NCBI GenBank assembly: GCA_023213395.1 | Contig: CM041465.1 | Span: forward strand, 168,461,741 to 168,525,740 | From: Cycas panzhihuaensis | Lineage: Eukaryota > Cycadophyta | Length of the DNA: 64,000 nucleotides | Direction of reading: 5' to 3' | Shown: piece after piece, positions 22,331 through 33,745 of the stretch | Numbering within the stretch: the first letter of the stretch is position 1 | Layout: each line of letters starts with the position of its first letter | Notes under the pieces: model-generated | The model's database searches: none | What the model was told of the DNA's origin: nothing | What the model saw: the letters and a program-made list of their open reading frames with translations, nothing else | Position numbers and translations under genes: made by a program

Positions 22331-22899
22331 GTGCAGTAGAGATCCGGAGATTGATAGAGGCTATGGTGAGGGAGATATTACCTCATGTATATACAGAGGG
22401 GCAACCGCCCATCCAGGTAGGAGATGAGCCTAGAGCGGCAGGTGCCCATATGGAGGCATTCACCATGTTGGTGAGGGCGAGGGACATATGGGCCGTAGAG
22501 TCCCAAGAGCACGTGACATCCTCAGGACAGCTGCAGCAGGAGCGAGATGAGGCGAGACGCGAGAGGGATGAGCTACGCGAACAGGTGCAGGCTTTAGAGG
22601 CATAAGGCAGAGTAGACATAGATGCTAAGATCAGAGTCCAGATAGCAGTACTCACAGAGTGCCTCAAAGTGATAGAGGAGGGACTCCGAGGAGAGAGAGA
22701 TCATATCCAGGCCCGATACGATCACTTGATAGCACAGATGGCGTCAAGGTCGAGCCGGAGCAGGACGCATACCCACACGGCAACAACGACCCCGAGATGA
22801 CCACGAGATGAGGGGAGTGAGGTGAGCAGCTCGTAGAGACCCAAGAGGAGCCTCGGAGGGATGTGGTCCCCAGGAGAGGGATCACACAGACCTGGAGAT

Positions 22900-23230
22900 G
22901 GTACCCCAGGAGCGGGGTAGCATTAGAGTAGGAGATGTGTATGTGACTCTGGCAGGGGAAAGCACGGGCCTCCAGGGGGTCATATATAGGATCATATGAT
23001 TGTACCCCCCCTGCAAGGACACCGGCTTCCCAGATGTATGATGATTTTTGTTACGTATATATATACGGGGTAATTGGAACCCCATTTGGACATGAGATGA
23101 TGTGTATATATCATGTGTGGATGACATGTATGTTTATTTTGTATGTTGTAAATGTTAAATTGTGAATATTTTATGTTGTGAATATTTTATTGTATGATGC
23201 ACATGTCTCCTTCCATGTATGGCTATATGT
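22900..23230 (+). terminator. AT-rich 3' end region of the PMD gene
   Basis: After the coiled-coil exon the sequence turns T/G/A-rich with TGTATGTTGTAAATG and two direct copies of TTGTGAATATTTTAT (23160-23174, 23176-23190). This resembles the far-upstream elements of plant poly(A) sites. The exact cleavage site cannot be seen. Confidence 0.4.
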
Positions 23231-23581
23231 CTAACAGGAGCGCATACACACACCGTGAATGGTGATAACGAAGAGGTGTGAGGTTAGAGGATAGAGCAGC
23301 ATACACGTCTATGGAAGAGCATAGCAGAATATGCGAAGGAAATGGTGGGCACGAGGGAGGAGCGATGATGCTCCAAAGCGTCGTCTTGATTGGGGAATGC
23401 CCAAGTAGGAGGACAAAAGTTCCCAAGAGGGTACAGGAATGTGGGTTCCACGGAAGGAACCAGAAAGAAGAAGAAGGATCCATCTTAAATTGCCTTTCTA
23501 CCCATGGCTGGGAAGAATGGGGACAACCTAAGATGGTAGTTTAGGCTCATTTCAGAGCAGGGCAAAGGGATCGCCAAAAGA

Positions 23582-24820
23582 TCATCCGTAAAACTTCTTA
23601 AGGAATTTCCCATTAACGGCTTTCTCAAATTCAAGCCCTTCTAGGATGGCTATCCTGTAGGCACCATTACCGAGGGATTCAATAATAATGAAAGGACCAA
23701 CCTATCAAGGTTTAAACTTGGTCAAGCGATCATGAAGATACTTGAGCTTGAGGACGTGGTCCCTAAGAAACAAAGGACGGGAACGAAGATGTTTATCGTA
23801 GGTCATTTGTGAGCAAGCTTTGGATGCCAGGTTAGCCTGATAAGTGACTAAGCGTCTCTCGTTGAAAGCCTCGAGGTCTAAAAGGCGAGCCTGACGGATT
23901 GACTCTTCGTCGATGAGACCTCGAAGGGAGACTCACAAGGAAGGAATCTCCACCTCTAGCGGGAGTACCGCCTTGGTACCGTAAACCAGGGAGAACGGGG
24001 TCATTCCCGTGGCAGGATGGATAGAGGTGCGGTAAGCCCACAAAGTGGAGGGCAGCTGAAGGTGCCAATCCTTTTGGGATTGAGCAACAGTTTTCTTGAG
24101 AATGTTAACAAGAGTCTTATTGAAAGACTCCACTTAGCCATTTGCCTGAGGCTAGTAAGGGGAGGAAGTCTTATGAGAAATTTTAAACTTCTCACAAAGC
24201 TCATCCATCTCCTTATGACAGAAAGGAGTTCCATTGTCAGTGATTAGGACGTCCAGAATCCCAAAACGGAAAATGATGTGCTGGTAAATGAACATGGCAA
24301 TCGTTTTACCAAGGGTAGTGACCAAGGGGATGGCCTCTGCCTATTTCACCAAAACAGAAAATGATGTGCTGATAAATGAACGTGGCAATCGTTTTACCAA
24401 GGGTAGTGATCAAGGGGATGGCCTCTTCGTATTTAGTGAAATACTCCGTGGCAGTCAAGATAAACTTGTGCTATGATGACGAAGGTGGGGAGATAGCCCC
24501 GATGAGGTCTAGTCCCCACTGAGTGAAAGGCCATGGTGAAACAATAGGATGCAGGGCCTCAGAAGGCACATGGGAGATGTTGGCATGTTCTTGACATCAC
24601 CGACATCTCAGAGCAAAGGCATGAGTATCCTTGAAAAGGGACAGCCAAAAATAGCCCATGCGAAGGATCCTCTGAGCCATCGACTGGCCCCGAAAGTGAC
24701 CTCCACAAATACCATGGTGGCATTCGTGAAGCACTTGGTTAGCTTCGTCAGCAGTGACGCAGCGAAGGAGGATCCCATCGAAGGACCTCTTGTACAATAC
24801 CTCGTCCATAAGGAGGTATT
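23582..24820 (-). pseudogene. pol: gypsy C integrase
   Basis: On the minus strand the zinc domain is at 24750-24600 (LHECHHGICGGHF, then RCR, stop, C). The core includes DLIG (first Asp), LITDNGTPF (second Asp, about 24240), PQANG, stop, VESFNKTL (Glu, about 24130) and LWAYRTSIHPATGMTPFSLV. The C-terminal end reads GAYRIAILEGLEFEKAVNGK then FLKKFYG, stopping at 23582; this is the form seen in Tat-lineage elements, without a chromodomain. An 88-bp tandem duplication (24261-24436) breaks the core frame between the first and second Asp. Integrase would insert the cDNA into nuclear DNA. Confidence 0.85.
24261..24436. repeat. 88-bp tandem duplication inside integrase
   Basis: The copy beginning CCAAAACGGAAAATGATGTG at 24261 is repeated from 24349 (CCAAAACAGAAAATGATGTG) with few differences, including CAATCGTTTTACCAAGGGTA in both. 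88 is not a multiple of 3, so the duplication shifts the integrase frame. Confidence 0.9.
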
Positions 24821-24878
24821 GCCTGGCAGAAGTCTGGATACAAGATCTAACTTTACTACTGGCATCGGGGCATTATTG

Positions 24879-27151
24879 CTACTGTGTAAGATACTGCACT
24901 ATATCACCATACCACTCATTGTTGATGAGTGGATGGGGAGAGATCCCCCGAATCATCAGGATAGACTCATCAGGGAGAGAGTCATCAACAGGGGCACTAA
25001 AAGAGTTAGGGATAGGGGCATCTGCGAGTTGCTCGGCCACTACCATTCCCTTCTTTGATTTCTGGTTGATGATATGGAGGTCAAATTCTTGAAGTGGGAT
25101 GGCCCATCGACCGGCCCTACCTGTCAAATCTGAATGAGTAAGTTGTATCGGAAGGGGTCGAATTGAATGATCACCTTGGTGGTGTTACCAAGCAAGTAGT
25201 GTCTAAACTTCTTGGTTGCGTGGACCAAGGAGAGGCACTCCTTCTCGGCAGGAGAATAGTTAAGCTCAGCAGCCACGAGGGTATGGCTAATGAAATATAT
25301 AGCTCTCTTGGTTCCTCAGTCATCCTCCTGAGCTAACATAGTGCCCAAAGACTCGTCAGTCACCGAGGTATATAGGACGAAGGGCCTATCGAATCGGGGA
25401 GGCACCAACGTAGGAGCAGAAGCAAGGGCTTCCTTAAGTCCTTCGAAGGCCTTTTGGGTCTTGTCAGACTAGGCAAAAGGAGCTCCCTTCTTCAATAGGT
25501 TCATGAGGGGTTTAGCGCTCACAGCAAAGTCTACTAAGAAGCGCCTAAGAAAACTGAGCCTTCCTAGAAACGACTTAATCTGTCATTGAGTTCTAGGCGG
25601 TGGCATGCCAAGGATTGCCCTGACCTTATCAGGATCAACTTGAATTCCTTGTTTAGACACAAGGAACCCAAGGAGTTTACCCGAGGTAACGGTAAACATG
25701 CACTTGAGCGGATTTAGACTAACGTGATACTTGCGGCATCGTGACAAGATGGCATGCAAGTCAGTTAGATGATGGGCCCTGACATGAGAGAGACCCATCA
25801 TATCATCCATGAAGACCTCCAATGTGTTATCAATGAGGTCATGGAAAATGAAATGCATGGCTCTTTGGTAAGTAGCTCATGCATTCTTAAGACCAAAGGG
25901 CATCGCCTTGTAGGCGAAGGTACCCCAAGGTGTAGTGAAGGCCGTCTTATAGTGGTCCTTAAGAGAAATCTGAATTTAGTTATAACTGGAAAAGCCATCC
26001 ATTAGAGACATAACTTCAAATTCAGCGGTGCGATCAATAATTTGATCGATGAAGGGTAATGAGAAGTTGTCCTTAGGACAAGCATTATTGATGTCGCGGA
26101 AATCGACACATATACGAATCGCCCCATTCTTTTTAGCAACAGGGATAATATTGGAGACCCATTTAGGGTAGTCAATGGAAGTAATAAGCCTAGCGTCCAG
26201 AAGCTTCTCGACCTCCATCTTGACGGCGGCTGAGAACTTCGGGTGAAGGGGACGTTGCTTCTGGTACACAGGGTGGGCGCCAGGAATGGTGGTGAGGTTA
26301 TGAGTGACAATGGAGGGGTCAATTCCCTTCATATCAATATAATCCCACGCGAACATGTCTTGGAACTCTTGGAACAGAAGGGAGTACTTCCTTATCTCAT
26401 GAGGAGAACATTCCAACTTGACCTTAATGACCTTGTTGGGGGCCAAGACTATATCTTGGGTTGCCCCCATACACATGGCATTGCCCTCCTTGAAGTGGAG
26501 AGGGGCAAGGTCAACAGGAGGAGGTGGAATAGGAGACGTGATCAGATCAGCAAGTGTGGATCCAATAGCAAGGATTTTCTGGTGACCAAGCCTATGGTGA
26601 CTATAAGGCAAGTTGGGTGTAAAACCCGCTAGGTGCTCAAGCAGGGCTTCGTCATCCTCGAAGTAATCCACCCCATGGATGACCTTACTTTGAGTAGAGG
26701 AAGTACTAGGGGGAGTGGAAGTAACGGGACCATGATGGTTGTCAGGTTGCTCAACTTCCTCGCAGGACTCTAAAGAAGAGTCAAAAGGAGGCTCCTCGAA
26801 AGGAGCGAAAGGCAGCTCTTCGAAGTCATCACCCACGGGAGGTAATGGGGGAGAAGAACTGGCAATGGGCAGGTCAACATAAGCAATGACATGTGACACA
26901 TAGGAGTGGCTAGTCTCACCAACGAGAGAGATTCTAGATGGAGATCTGGAATGAGACGGGTGTGACCTACTGGTGCGGAGGAAAGAGATAGGGTGAAGAC
27001 AATCCTCATCCTCATCGTGTGACTCGTCATCACTAAACGAGGTGAGGTACCCATAACTCCCAATACCAATAGGGGCAAACCACGTGAAACTAGGAGAAGA
27101 AGATGCGGGGTCTTCTTCAGATGGGTTAGGTATGCCAATAGAGCAGGCCAA
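24879..27151 (-). pseudogene. pol: gypsy C reverse transcriptase and first RNase H
   Basis: A long open minus-strand stretch (27151-25976, 391 residues) has an acidic Ser/Pro-rich linker and then RT: VEKLLDARLITSIDYPKWVS, NIIPVAKKNGAIRICVDFRD, NNACPKDNFSLPFIDQIID and VMSLMDGFSSYN (first Asp). A stop follows. RT resumes with FMDDMMGLSH at about 25810-25780 (the D-D box), LNPLKCMF and GFLVSKQGIQVDPDKV. RNase H ends near 25050 with GRWAIPLQEFDLHI and VVAEQLADAPI. This copies element RNA into DNA. The long intact stretch shows gypsy C is younger than A, B, D or F. Confidence 0.88.
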
Positions 27152-27169
27152 GGCGTGTGTAGAAGGACC

Positions 27170-27640
27170 TCAGTTTGCCGAATTGGTGGAACAAGTTTGT
27201 TTGGTAAATGGGCGTTCGCAGGGAATCACTCTCATCTGTCCATCATGGATGAATTTAAGTTGTCCCCAAAGAGTCGAGCACACGGCTCCCATTTGGTCAA
27301 GCCATGGACGACCTAGAAGGAGGTTGTAGTCAACGTCAACATCGAGGACTACAACGTCGACAAGAACAGTCTTGTCCTCAAGGGTGAGCAGAATCGTGAC
27401 AGATCCCAAAGGGGTCTTCTCGCTACCATCATAACCTTGGCATCGCCATGGAACAGGTTCCAAGGTAGAGATGATGAGCTCTTGCATGACACACAAGGGC
27501 ATGGCATTAACAGAAGAACTGTTATCAACAATAGTCCTTCGAAGGGTACAATCAGGTGTATCGATAGTGATAGTGAATGGGAAGTTCCACTAACATTCCC
27601 TTTCACCAGTGGGAGGAAGATCCTTAGGATCAAATGAGAT
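27170..27640 (-). pseudogene. pol: gypsy C aspartic protease
   Basis: On the minus strand the active site reads IVDNSSSVNAMPLCVM near 27520. Related Tat/Ogre elements have D-N-G-S at this place, so the Gly is replaced by Ser (GGT to AGT). The C-terminal part DVDYNLLLGRPWLDQMGAV (about 27320) with LKFIHDGQ is the usual flap-to-end signature. It would process Gag-Pol. A stop follows near 27170. Confidence 0.82.
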
Positions 27641-28290
27641 AACGGGTCCACAACTTTGGGTAATGCCCAAAGCGTGGATAGGCGCATCACTCGATCCTAA
27701 AGCTTCTAGGAGGAGGGCCCGCTGCTCAGGACAACTCCTCAAAACGTCCATCAAGGACATTCCTGCGGCAACAGTATGAAGCTCGTCCATGATAGAGAAG
27801 GGTTTACCCTTCATCGTAGGCTGGGTAAGTGCCATTCAAAAATCGTAACGACCTGGGTGTACAGGAATAGCCTTGGGAAAGAGAGGTATTTCCAGAGGAA
27901 GGTTCTCTGGAAGAGGGTTAGAAGGAGCAAAAGAAGAAGAAGCTCCCGCTGCTTCCTTGGCAGCTTGAGACCGTGCAAGGGTGTAGGAAGGAGTTGCTTC
28001 AAGCAACTGGATCACCTTCTTCCCCTTATTCTGGGTCGTGAAGGTGACAGGGTACGACGGCTAGGGGAACGAGAGGAAGAAGATGAGTTTCAAGCACCCT
28101 TCCCTTTATCGCCGGAAGGATGGAGATCAAGCGATCTTCCTCAGTTTTGGTTATTCTTGGTTTAGGTGTTGCAATCACATTCCCCATGTTTAGGGAACGG
28201 GTCCTTGTGAACTGGTTGGTCCAAATTAGGCCTTAAGGCCCATTTGGGGGAAGAGTCACATCGAGGGGCATCCTTAGGATGTTAGGCCCT

Positions 28291-30323
28291 ACAATGCAAA
28301 TCATTGTGGAAGCACTTCCCATGAATGGAGTACCACTTCTTCTCAAGTGGAGGATCTGGCCTTCTCGCTTGAGAGGACTAGGCATTTCCATTCCTGGGGA
28401 GAGGAGCTTGAGTTGTTTGTTGGACTTGTTTGTTAGATGTAGGAGATGAAGGAGCTTGAAGCTTGAGTTCCTTCATCGTACACTCAAACGAGCGTATGGC
28501 TGATGTGAGAGGGTCTAAAGTCCTCTCAGTCAGATGAGAGGAAGACCGGGTAGGTTGTAAAAGTTTGGTATCTTTGGTTGGGAGTGGTGCCTCACGGCGC
28601 TGTGAGGGCTTAAGAGGTTTCTTGAGACTGGCTTGGATCTCAATAGCCTCCAATGCCAAACACTTGGCAATTGCAGAGTTGCATGTGGTCACTCCCATTT
28701 TAAGGACTTCCACATGTACTTCGGGATGAAGAGCATTGACGAAGAGGTCTCGCTTTAGCTCCTCGGGCAATGTTGCCTTAGTGGAGTGAAGCAAGTCATG
28801 AAATCGCTGCACAAAGTCATGATTCATTTCATCGTGACCCTGTTTAAGCAAAAGGAGTGACTTCATTCCGCTCTCGAATGGACAGGCTACATCAAAATAG
28901 TTGATGAACTCATCCACCAATTGCTGGAATGAATGGATGGAATGGGCAGGGAGATGGTAAAACCACTTAAGGGCATCACCCTACAAGGATCGCGGGAATA
29001 ATTTCATTAAAATATGGTCGTAGGCCCAGTAATCGATGCATGCCATAGAAAAACTACGTACATGCTCCGCCAGGTCCTGCGACGAACTTCAGGGGGATGA
29101 GGCGGTAAATTGGTTCTTAACACCTCAATGGATAGGGGTGTTGACCTAAAGTCCATGAAGGGGCGTGCCCTTGCCTAGACCATAAGATCAATGAATGACG
29201 TAGTGGGTAACGAATAAGGACCGGATGGGGGTGGCACACCTATCCCTCCTTGAGGAAACGCCCCCTGTTGGGAAGGGGCGTGGGGGTAGGTGCCTTGGAA
29301 GGGAGTCAGGTTCCCTTGTGAAGGTACAACAAATGGAATTGCACTAGATGATGGAAATAATAGATGCGGAACCGGGTTTTGCCCATATGGGCCACCCATA
29401 GGTGGAGCGACCCCATATGGGTGTAGCGGATCCACCCCATAAGCTAGGAGATGGCTTCCTCTAACCTGCCCCCAAGGTTGAGAAGTATACGCTGGGGGAA
29501 CGTAGAAGGAAGCACCAACGTGTTGGTTTTGAAAGTGTGTAGGAGCGAGTCCCATATGACTGGTAGTCGAAAGGTTAGTAGGACCGACGAGCCTACTAGG
29601 GAAGGTATGTGCCACATTAGGGGATGGCACATTAGTTTGGCCAGGGATGGATATGCTAACCTTCAATTGAGGGAAAGACATACCACGGGAAGATCCTGAA
29701 ACACTAGGACGTCGATGAGAAACAAAAGGCACAACATGTGCCCCCACTACAGGAATAGGAAAGGAGCAGGACACATGCGTAGGCACAAAGGGATTGGTTG
29801 TCAAAGGGAGAGTAGATGAGGATGAGGCATGTGGGGGAGAAGCGAAAGAAGAAGAGGCTACTCCATAAAGCGCATCCTCAAACCACCCAGGATGCGGTTA
29901 GAAGCGTGGCGCGCGGTGACACTCATTGAGAGCTTCAACTACGTCAATGGGAGGGGTTCCTACATACTCGTAAGAGGTAGTTGGGACCTCGAACAAAGTA
30001 GATCCCTCGGGACGCTCCTCATAAGAGTCACCAATTGAGTGGTAAGTCTCAAGAGGAACGGATCCTTCTACCACATGGGTAGAGGGATGGATGTTGAGTG
30101 AGTGGTGTTGGTCATTCGAGTAATAAAGGGGTTCATCTCCCTCCTGGGTGGACCTCATAATAGAGGAAGGGAAATCATGGGTTTCTAAAGTTGAGGTGTG
30201 GTAGGCCCAATCAGAAGAGTATCCCTCCATAGTTAAATCATAATTTGATAAAGGAAGAGGGTGATACTTGGGATTTTCTAACAATGGAGGTAGACTGCAT
30301 AAGTGACGAGAAAAGCATCGCAT
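28291..30323 (-). pseudogene. gag: gypsy C Gag
   Basis: On the minus strand, 30323-29898 and 29804-29175 are one frame split by a stop at 29898. It gives a Pro/Ser/Tyr-rich N-terminal half (for example GVDPLHPYGVAPPMGGPYGQ). A frame change leads into the Gag core at about 29080-28600: DLAEHVRSFSMACIDYWAYD, GDALKWFYHLPAHSIHSF, QLVDEFINYF and GHDEMNHDFVQRF. A zinc-knuckle-like WYSIHGKCFHNDLHC at about 28345-28291 has its first Cys turned into Tyr. Gag forms the particle. No separate extra ORF before gag, as in some Ogre elements, is evident. Confidence 0.8.
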
Positions 30324-30478
30324 GCAAGGTCAACCAACAATGTTAGGGAAAAAGAGAGGGCGGTAAAGGCACACGCGTTGGGGGCTGCCCAATGAAGAGA
30401 TCGAAATAGGTGAAAAAGGATCACAAAAAGGTAGCAAAACCAACGGAAGAGAGCGAAAACTAGCTCCCTTACTGGCAG

Positions 30479-30496
30479 TCCCCAGTATGGTTGCCA
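30479..30496 (-). other. primer-binding site of gypsy C, tRNA-Arg-like
   Basis: The minus strand reads TGGCAACCATACTGGGGA one base from the LTR. Ogre-type elements use TGGCGACTCCACTGGGGA (tRNA-Arg), and this differs at four places. The ACTGGGGA block and the position support the call. Confidence 0.6.
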
Positions 30497-30497
30497 A

Positions 30498-33134
30498 TGG
30501 ACGCGTGTCTATGGGATAGCCACCTAACTAAATATGTATGGTAAGAGCAGGTGATAATATGATCGAGAAAGAAACCTATAAGTAGGGCAAGTACCACGCA
30601 GGGCACCTCATGTACCAGAGTGCGAGTTTGGGACTTGCAATGGAATATAGCTACCAAAGATTGATCCCCCCACTTTGAACAAGAGGTGAGGAGGCGTAGG
30701 GTTAGCCTGGGTTGACCTAAGGGAAGGATCCTCCCACCCTTGGATGGTCGGAAGGGGAAAGAGAGGAACCTTCAAGGGTTTCCCTAGAGCAATGGGAAAC
30801 AAAGAAGGATACGCAAGTGGGTAGCCTAAGGATGGGATCAAAGTATACCTAAGCAACCTAACCAAATGCACAAATGATAAAGAGGGAAGGAAGCTCGCAT
30901 GACAAAAGGAGGGAAAGGGTGAAGGGGAAGGTTTCCCAAGACCTTTTCCTATGGCTAAAGAAGATGCATGCAACAAAGTAAATAAAGCATGAACCCAAAA
31001 GCAAAGTTAATTCCTTTCTATTTCCAATGAGTTAATTACTACTTATGTAAAGGAAATTCAAAAAGAAATGGTGATAGAGTGGAGCAAAAGCATATACCCA
31101 GAACGGGAGCGTATCATGATGGTGGTGCTCCCAAGGGACACCCAAAACTACTCCACAAGGCACAATGGTCGTGAAGCGTCACGGCGGATCGGAATAAGGG
31201 GCTCCCTTACCTTCCCCGGAAAAATACTAAAGTACAAAACCAAGGAAAGAAAGAGACCAAATACTAGCAATAAATTAAGTATGAAAGTACAACATGCATG
31301 GAAGCACTTACCGCCAAAGGGACGAATGGAGAGAGGTCCTTTATGCTTTCTGGACATCTGCAAGTAAACGACAACCTCCCCCTTTCTGGAGAAAGGGTAC
31401 TAACATGTAATGGCAAGATCCTAACAATACATGTCTATGTAAAACAAATATAAACTTAAACACGTATAAGTTAGTATCAACACAATGATGATAATATGTA
31501 AAGGAGGATAACCAAAGCAAATGGAAAGTAACCAGTAAACCTCAGAGTGGCCCACCTCCTGCAAAGAACAACCCCAACCTCCCCCAAAAGCCATAAGGCA
31601 GCGAGGGCAAGGCTAAGAAAGATGGCTGGAAAACAATAGCAAGAGAGTTAGAAGGAGCCAAAGAAGACCTACGGCAAGCCGAGGTGCTATAAAGAGCAAA
31701 CCAGGCTGTCGGGAAAAGAGTTGGGCTAAAAACAAGCGGTTGGGACTTATGTGAGTTACCTGAACCTAAGCACAAGCCCTCAAACCCGGTCTTTTAGCGT
31801 GTGGCACTAATTTTAGTAGCTAAGAGAGGCCCAACAAACCCTTGTTTGAGTGCCAAGGACAGCACGAGGCAAGAGGGAAGGTTTGGGGGGCTAAAAGCCA
31901 CTTAAGGAGCGTGGAAGGTGGTACAGAATCCACCCAGCTCTCTCCCAAACCCTATGCCACCCCTCTTTGCCATTGCCTTGAGCAACAAACGCAGGCAAGG
32001 AGGCATAAATAATAAGAGTAAAAGAGTCTAATACAAAAGGGAAAACAACCTTCACAAACCCAAGCAAGAGGATAAGAAAGATAGGGCATCGATTGAATAA
32101 GAAAATAACTCAAATCAATGAATACCTAAGAAGATGAGGAGGGGCTCTTGCCTCAGTCAAGGGCTGGTAAGGAAAGGCTGAGAAATTAGCCCAAAAACTG
32201 TGGTGTAGCAGGTTTGGAACCCTGCTAATGGAGTTGGAGGAAGAACACCTGCACTTGGGCGCAGATGGCTACCTGGGTAAGAATCTGCTGAGATCTCTCC
32301 AAAGGGGCCCTCTCCAAGGTGTGTGAAGGGCTGGGAAGATGTCTTAGCCACACCAAAAGAGAGCTAAGTGCTGGAGGAGAGGCACAGGTCCTGTAGCAGC
32401 AGCAGGGTAGTAGAGAATAGTAGAGCACAGAGTGGTTTCCTTGAGGAGCAATCCAAAACGTGAGCCAAAAAATTCTCAAAAATGAGTAAATGATGACTTA
32501 AATACCTAACCCAAACCCTAAAGTGAGCAATTAGGGCGTGGCTGGCAGCGAATTAAGTTGTGAGACACGTGGTAGTTTCGCAATAAATGCGAAATTACCA
32601 CGGTAAATTTTAAAAAATAAATTAGAACAGTCATCCCGCCGTAAAATCTGTGGTACCGCAGATTTTCTGGCGATACCGCGAAAATCACGGTGGTATTTTC
32701 TCAGAGGCAAAACCAGGCCAGGCCAGCCAGTCCAGGCTATGGGCAGAGGACAAAAAGGGCCAATAGAGGACTGAGACACCTACCCAGGGGTAAACAAGCT
32801 AACAAACGGGTCTAAAAGAGAAAAAATAGGATTCACACGATGCGGCAAGTCAACCAAACAATGACGGGTCATCACACGGGTAGAGGTAGCGCAAGTCAAG
32901 TGGATCTTGGAGCGAGAAGGGCAGAATGTGGGAAGTGGAGTGGCCACCAAGGTGCCACACTTGCTAGGAGTGTGCCCCTGCTATAGTCGTCATAGGCTAA
33001 ATAAGTGTAGACGAAGACAAAATCGTCTACGAGGCCACAAACATGCAGACATGTAAGCAAACACTCATCAAAAGAAAGCGATGATAAGGTGAGAAACATA
33101 CCTGCACTTACCTGAATTGGCAATTCCGTATCCA
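30498..33134 (-). repeat. 5' LTR of gypsy C
   Basis: Collinear partner of 16336-18973 (2637 bp). It starts TGGACGCGTGTC and ends CCGTATCCA. It has the same TATA-like box (32497-32506) and palindromes (32643-32666, 32675-32691). Differences between the copies are mostly transitions. Confidence 0.9.
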
Positions 33135-33429
33135 TTCCTGGAAGCCGGGAAACAGTATGTAATTAATATGTTTGAATTCCCTAAATAATAAGGGTTTTGC
33201 TCATGAAATGGGATTCATTGACATTAGATCTTATGAAAGTAGAATTAGATATGAAAGGGATCTTTAGTAATGTAATGTAATATAACATATATAATATAAA
33301 CAAAATAATACATTTACTTAAGAACTTGTCATTAATTAACCTTTTACTAATATTATATTATATTACAAAAGAAATCATGGATCACTCAATTATATGTTAA
33401 TTATTTAGATACCCTTCATTATTAGATAT

Positions 33430-33470
<41 letters not shown>

Positions 33471-33745
33471 GAGGTTTATGATTAATATAACTAACTTTTA
33501 AGATATAATTATATTTTTCCAAATATAAAATATAGAAGTATAAACCAAAAGTAAACAAATAACTACTTTAACTTATTGTTAAAATATAATAGTTATTTAC
33601 TATATATGTGAATTTTTATTCTTATTACTATATATTATAAGCTATTAGATTACAAGATGTCTAAGTCTTAGGAATTATCATATATATCAATAATTTAAGG
33701 AGAGTTTTTATTTATATTAATTATTTTTTCTAATTATAGCATACT
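33135..33745. other. AT-rich stretch with (AT)n microsatellite
   Basis: No gene is seen. A pure (AT)n run of about 36 bases lies at 33434-33469. It is probably older flanking DNA split by gypsy C. Confidence 0.6.

Larger units (their letters stand above)
20506..22830 (+). pseudogene. plant mobile domain (PMD) protein gene, antisense inside gypsy C
   Basis: Exon model: 20506-20529 (MTIARPDP), 21010-22219, and 22331 to about 22800. After a short start the protein shows a PMD-type domain: LQRCGLYKALKTPQY, DQRLLVDIVSYWN, HVFHLPQVGDVTVTPRDIRW and ILGVPTTGRPV, then MDWATLIAAKLIAQL and LSYSTLLQCWFFDHF. An Asp/Gly-rich linker (about 21860-21930) and a Glu/Ala-rich linker (about 22080-22215) follow. 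The last exon is a coiled coil rich in Glu/Arg (QQERDEARRERDELREQ). Stops in the otherwise single frame are at 21448, 21463, 21736, 21754, 21832, 21928 and 22027, plus TAA at 22603. Each can be one C-to-T or G-to-A change. PMD proteins (MAIN/MAIL1 family) act in plant gene silencing and also occur in transposons. What this copy did is unknown. The first-exon start is inference. Confidence 0.75.
16336..33134 (-). mobile_element. large Ty3/gypsy retrotransposon C (Tat/Ogre-like) with an antisense PMD gene
   Basis: A 16.8 kb minus-strand element with 2.64 kb LTRs. From its 5' end the order is LTR, tRNA-Arg-like primer-binding site, gag, protease, RT, RNase H, integrase, an opposite-strand PMD gene, a second RNase H, LTR. 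The FMDDM-type RT box, DNS-type protease site, VNGKFLKKFYG integrase end, giant LTRs and extra RNase H all point to the non-chromovirus Tat lineage. The LTR copies look about 93% alike by eye. No clear target-site duplication was found, and the last shared bases (TTCCTGG) lie just outside the CA ends. Confidence 0.9.

Noticed and set aside
22383-23127. Minus-strand frames opposite the PMD coiled-coil exon, as a possible continuation of pol
   Set aside because: They are shadows of the GC-rich plus-strand exon. The integrase end motif and stop at 23582 come before them, and no pol domain is seen.
23933-24250. Chromodomain at the end of gypsy C integrase
   Set aside because: After the integrase core the sequence ends VNGKFLKKFYG without the aromatic chromodomain pattern seen in gypsy B.
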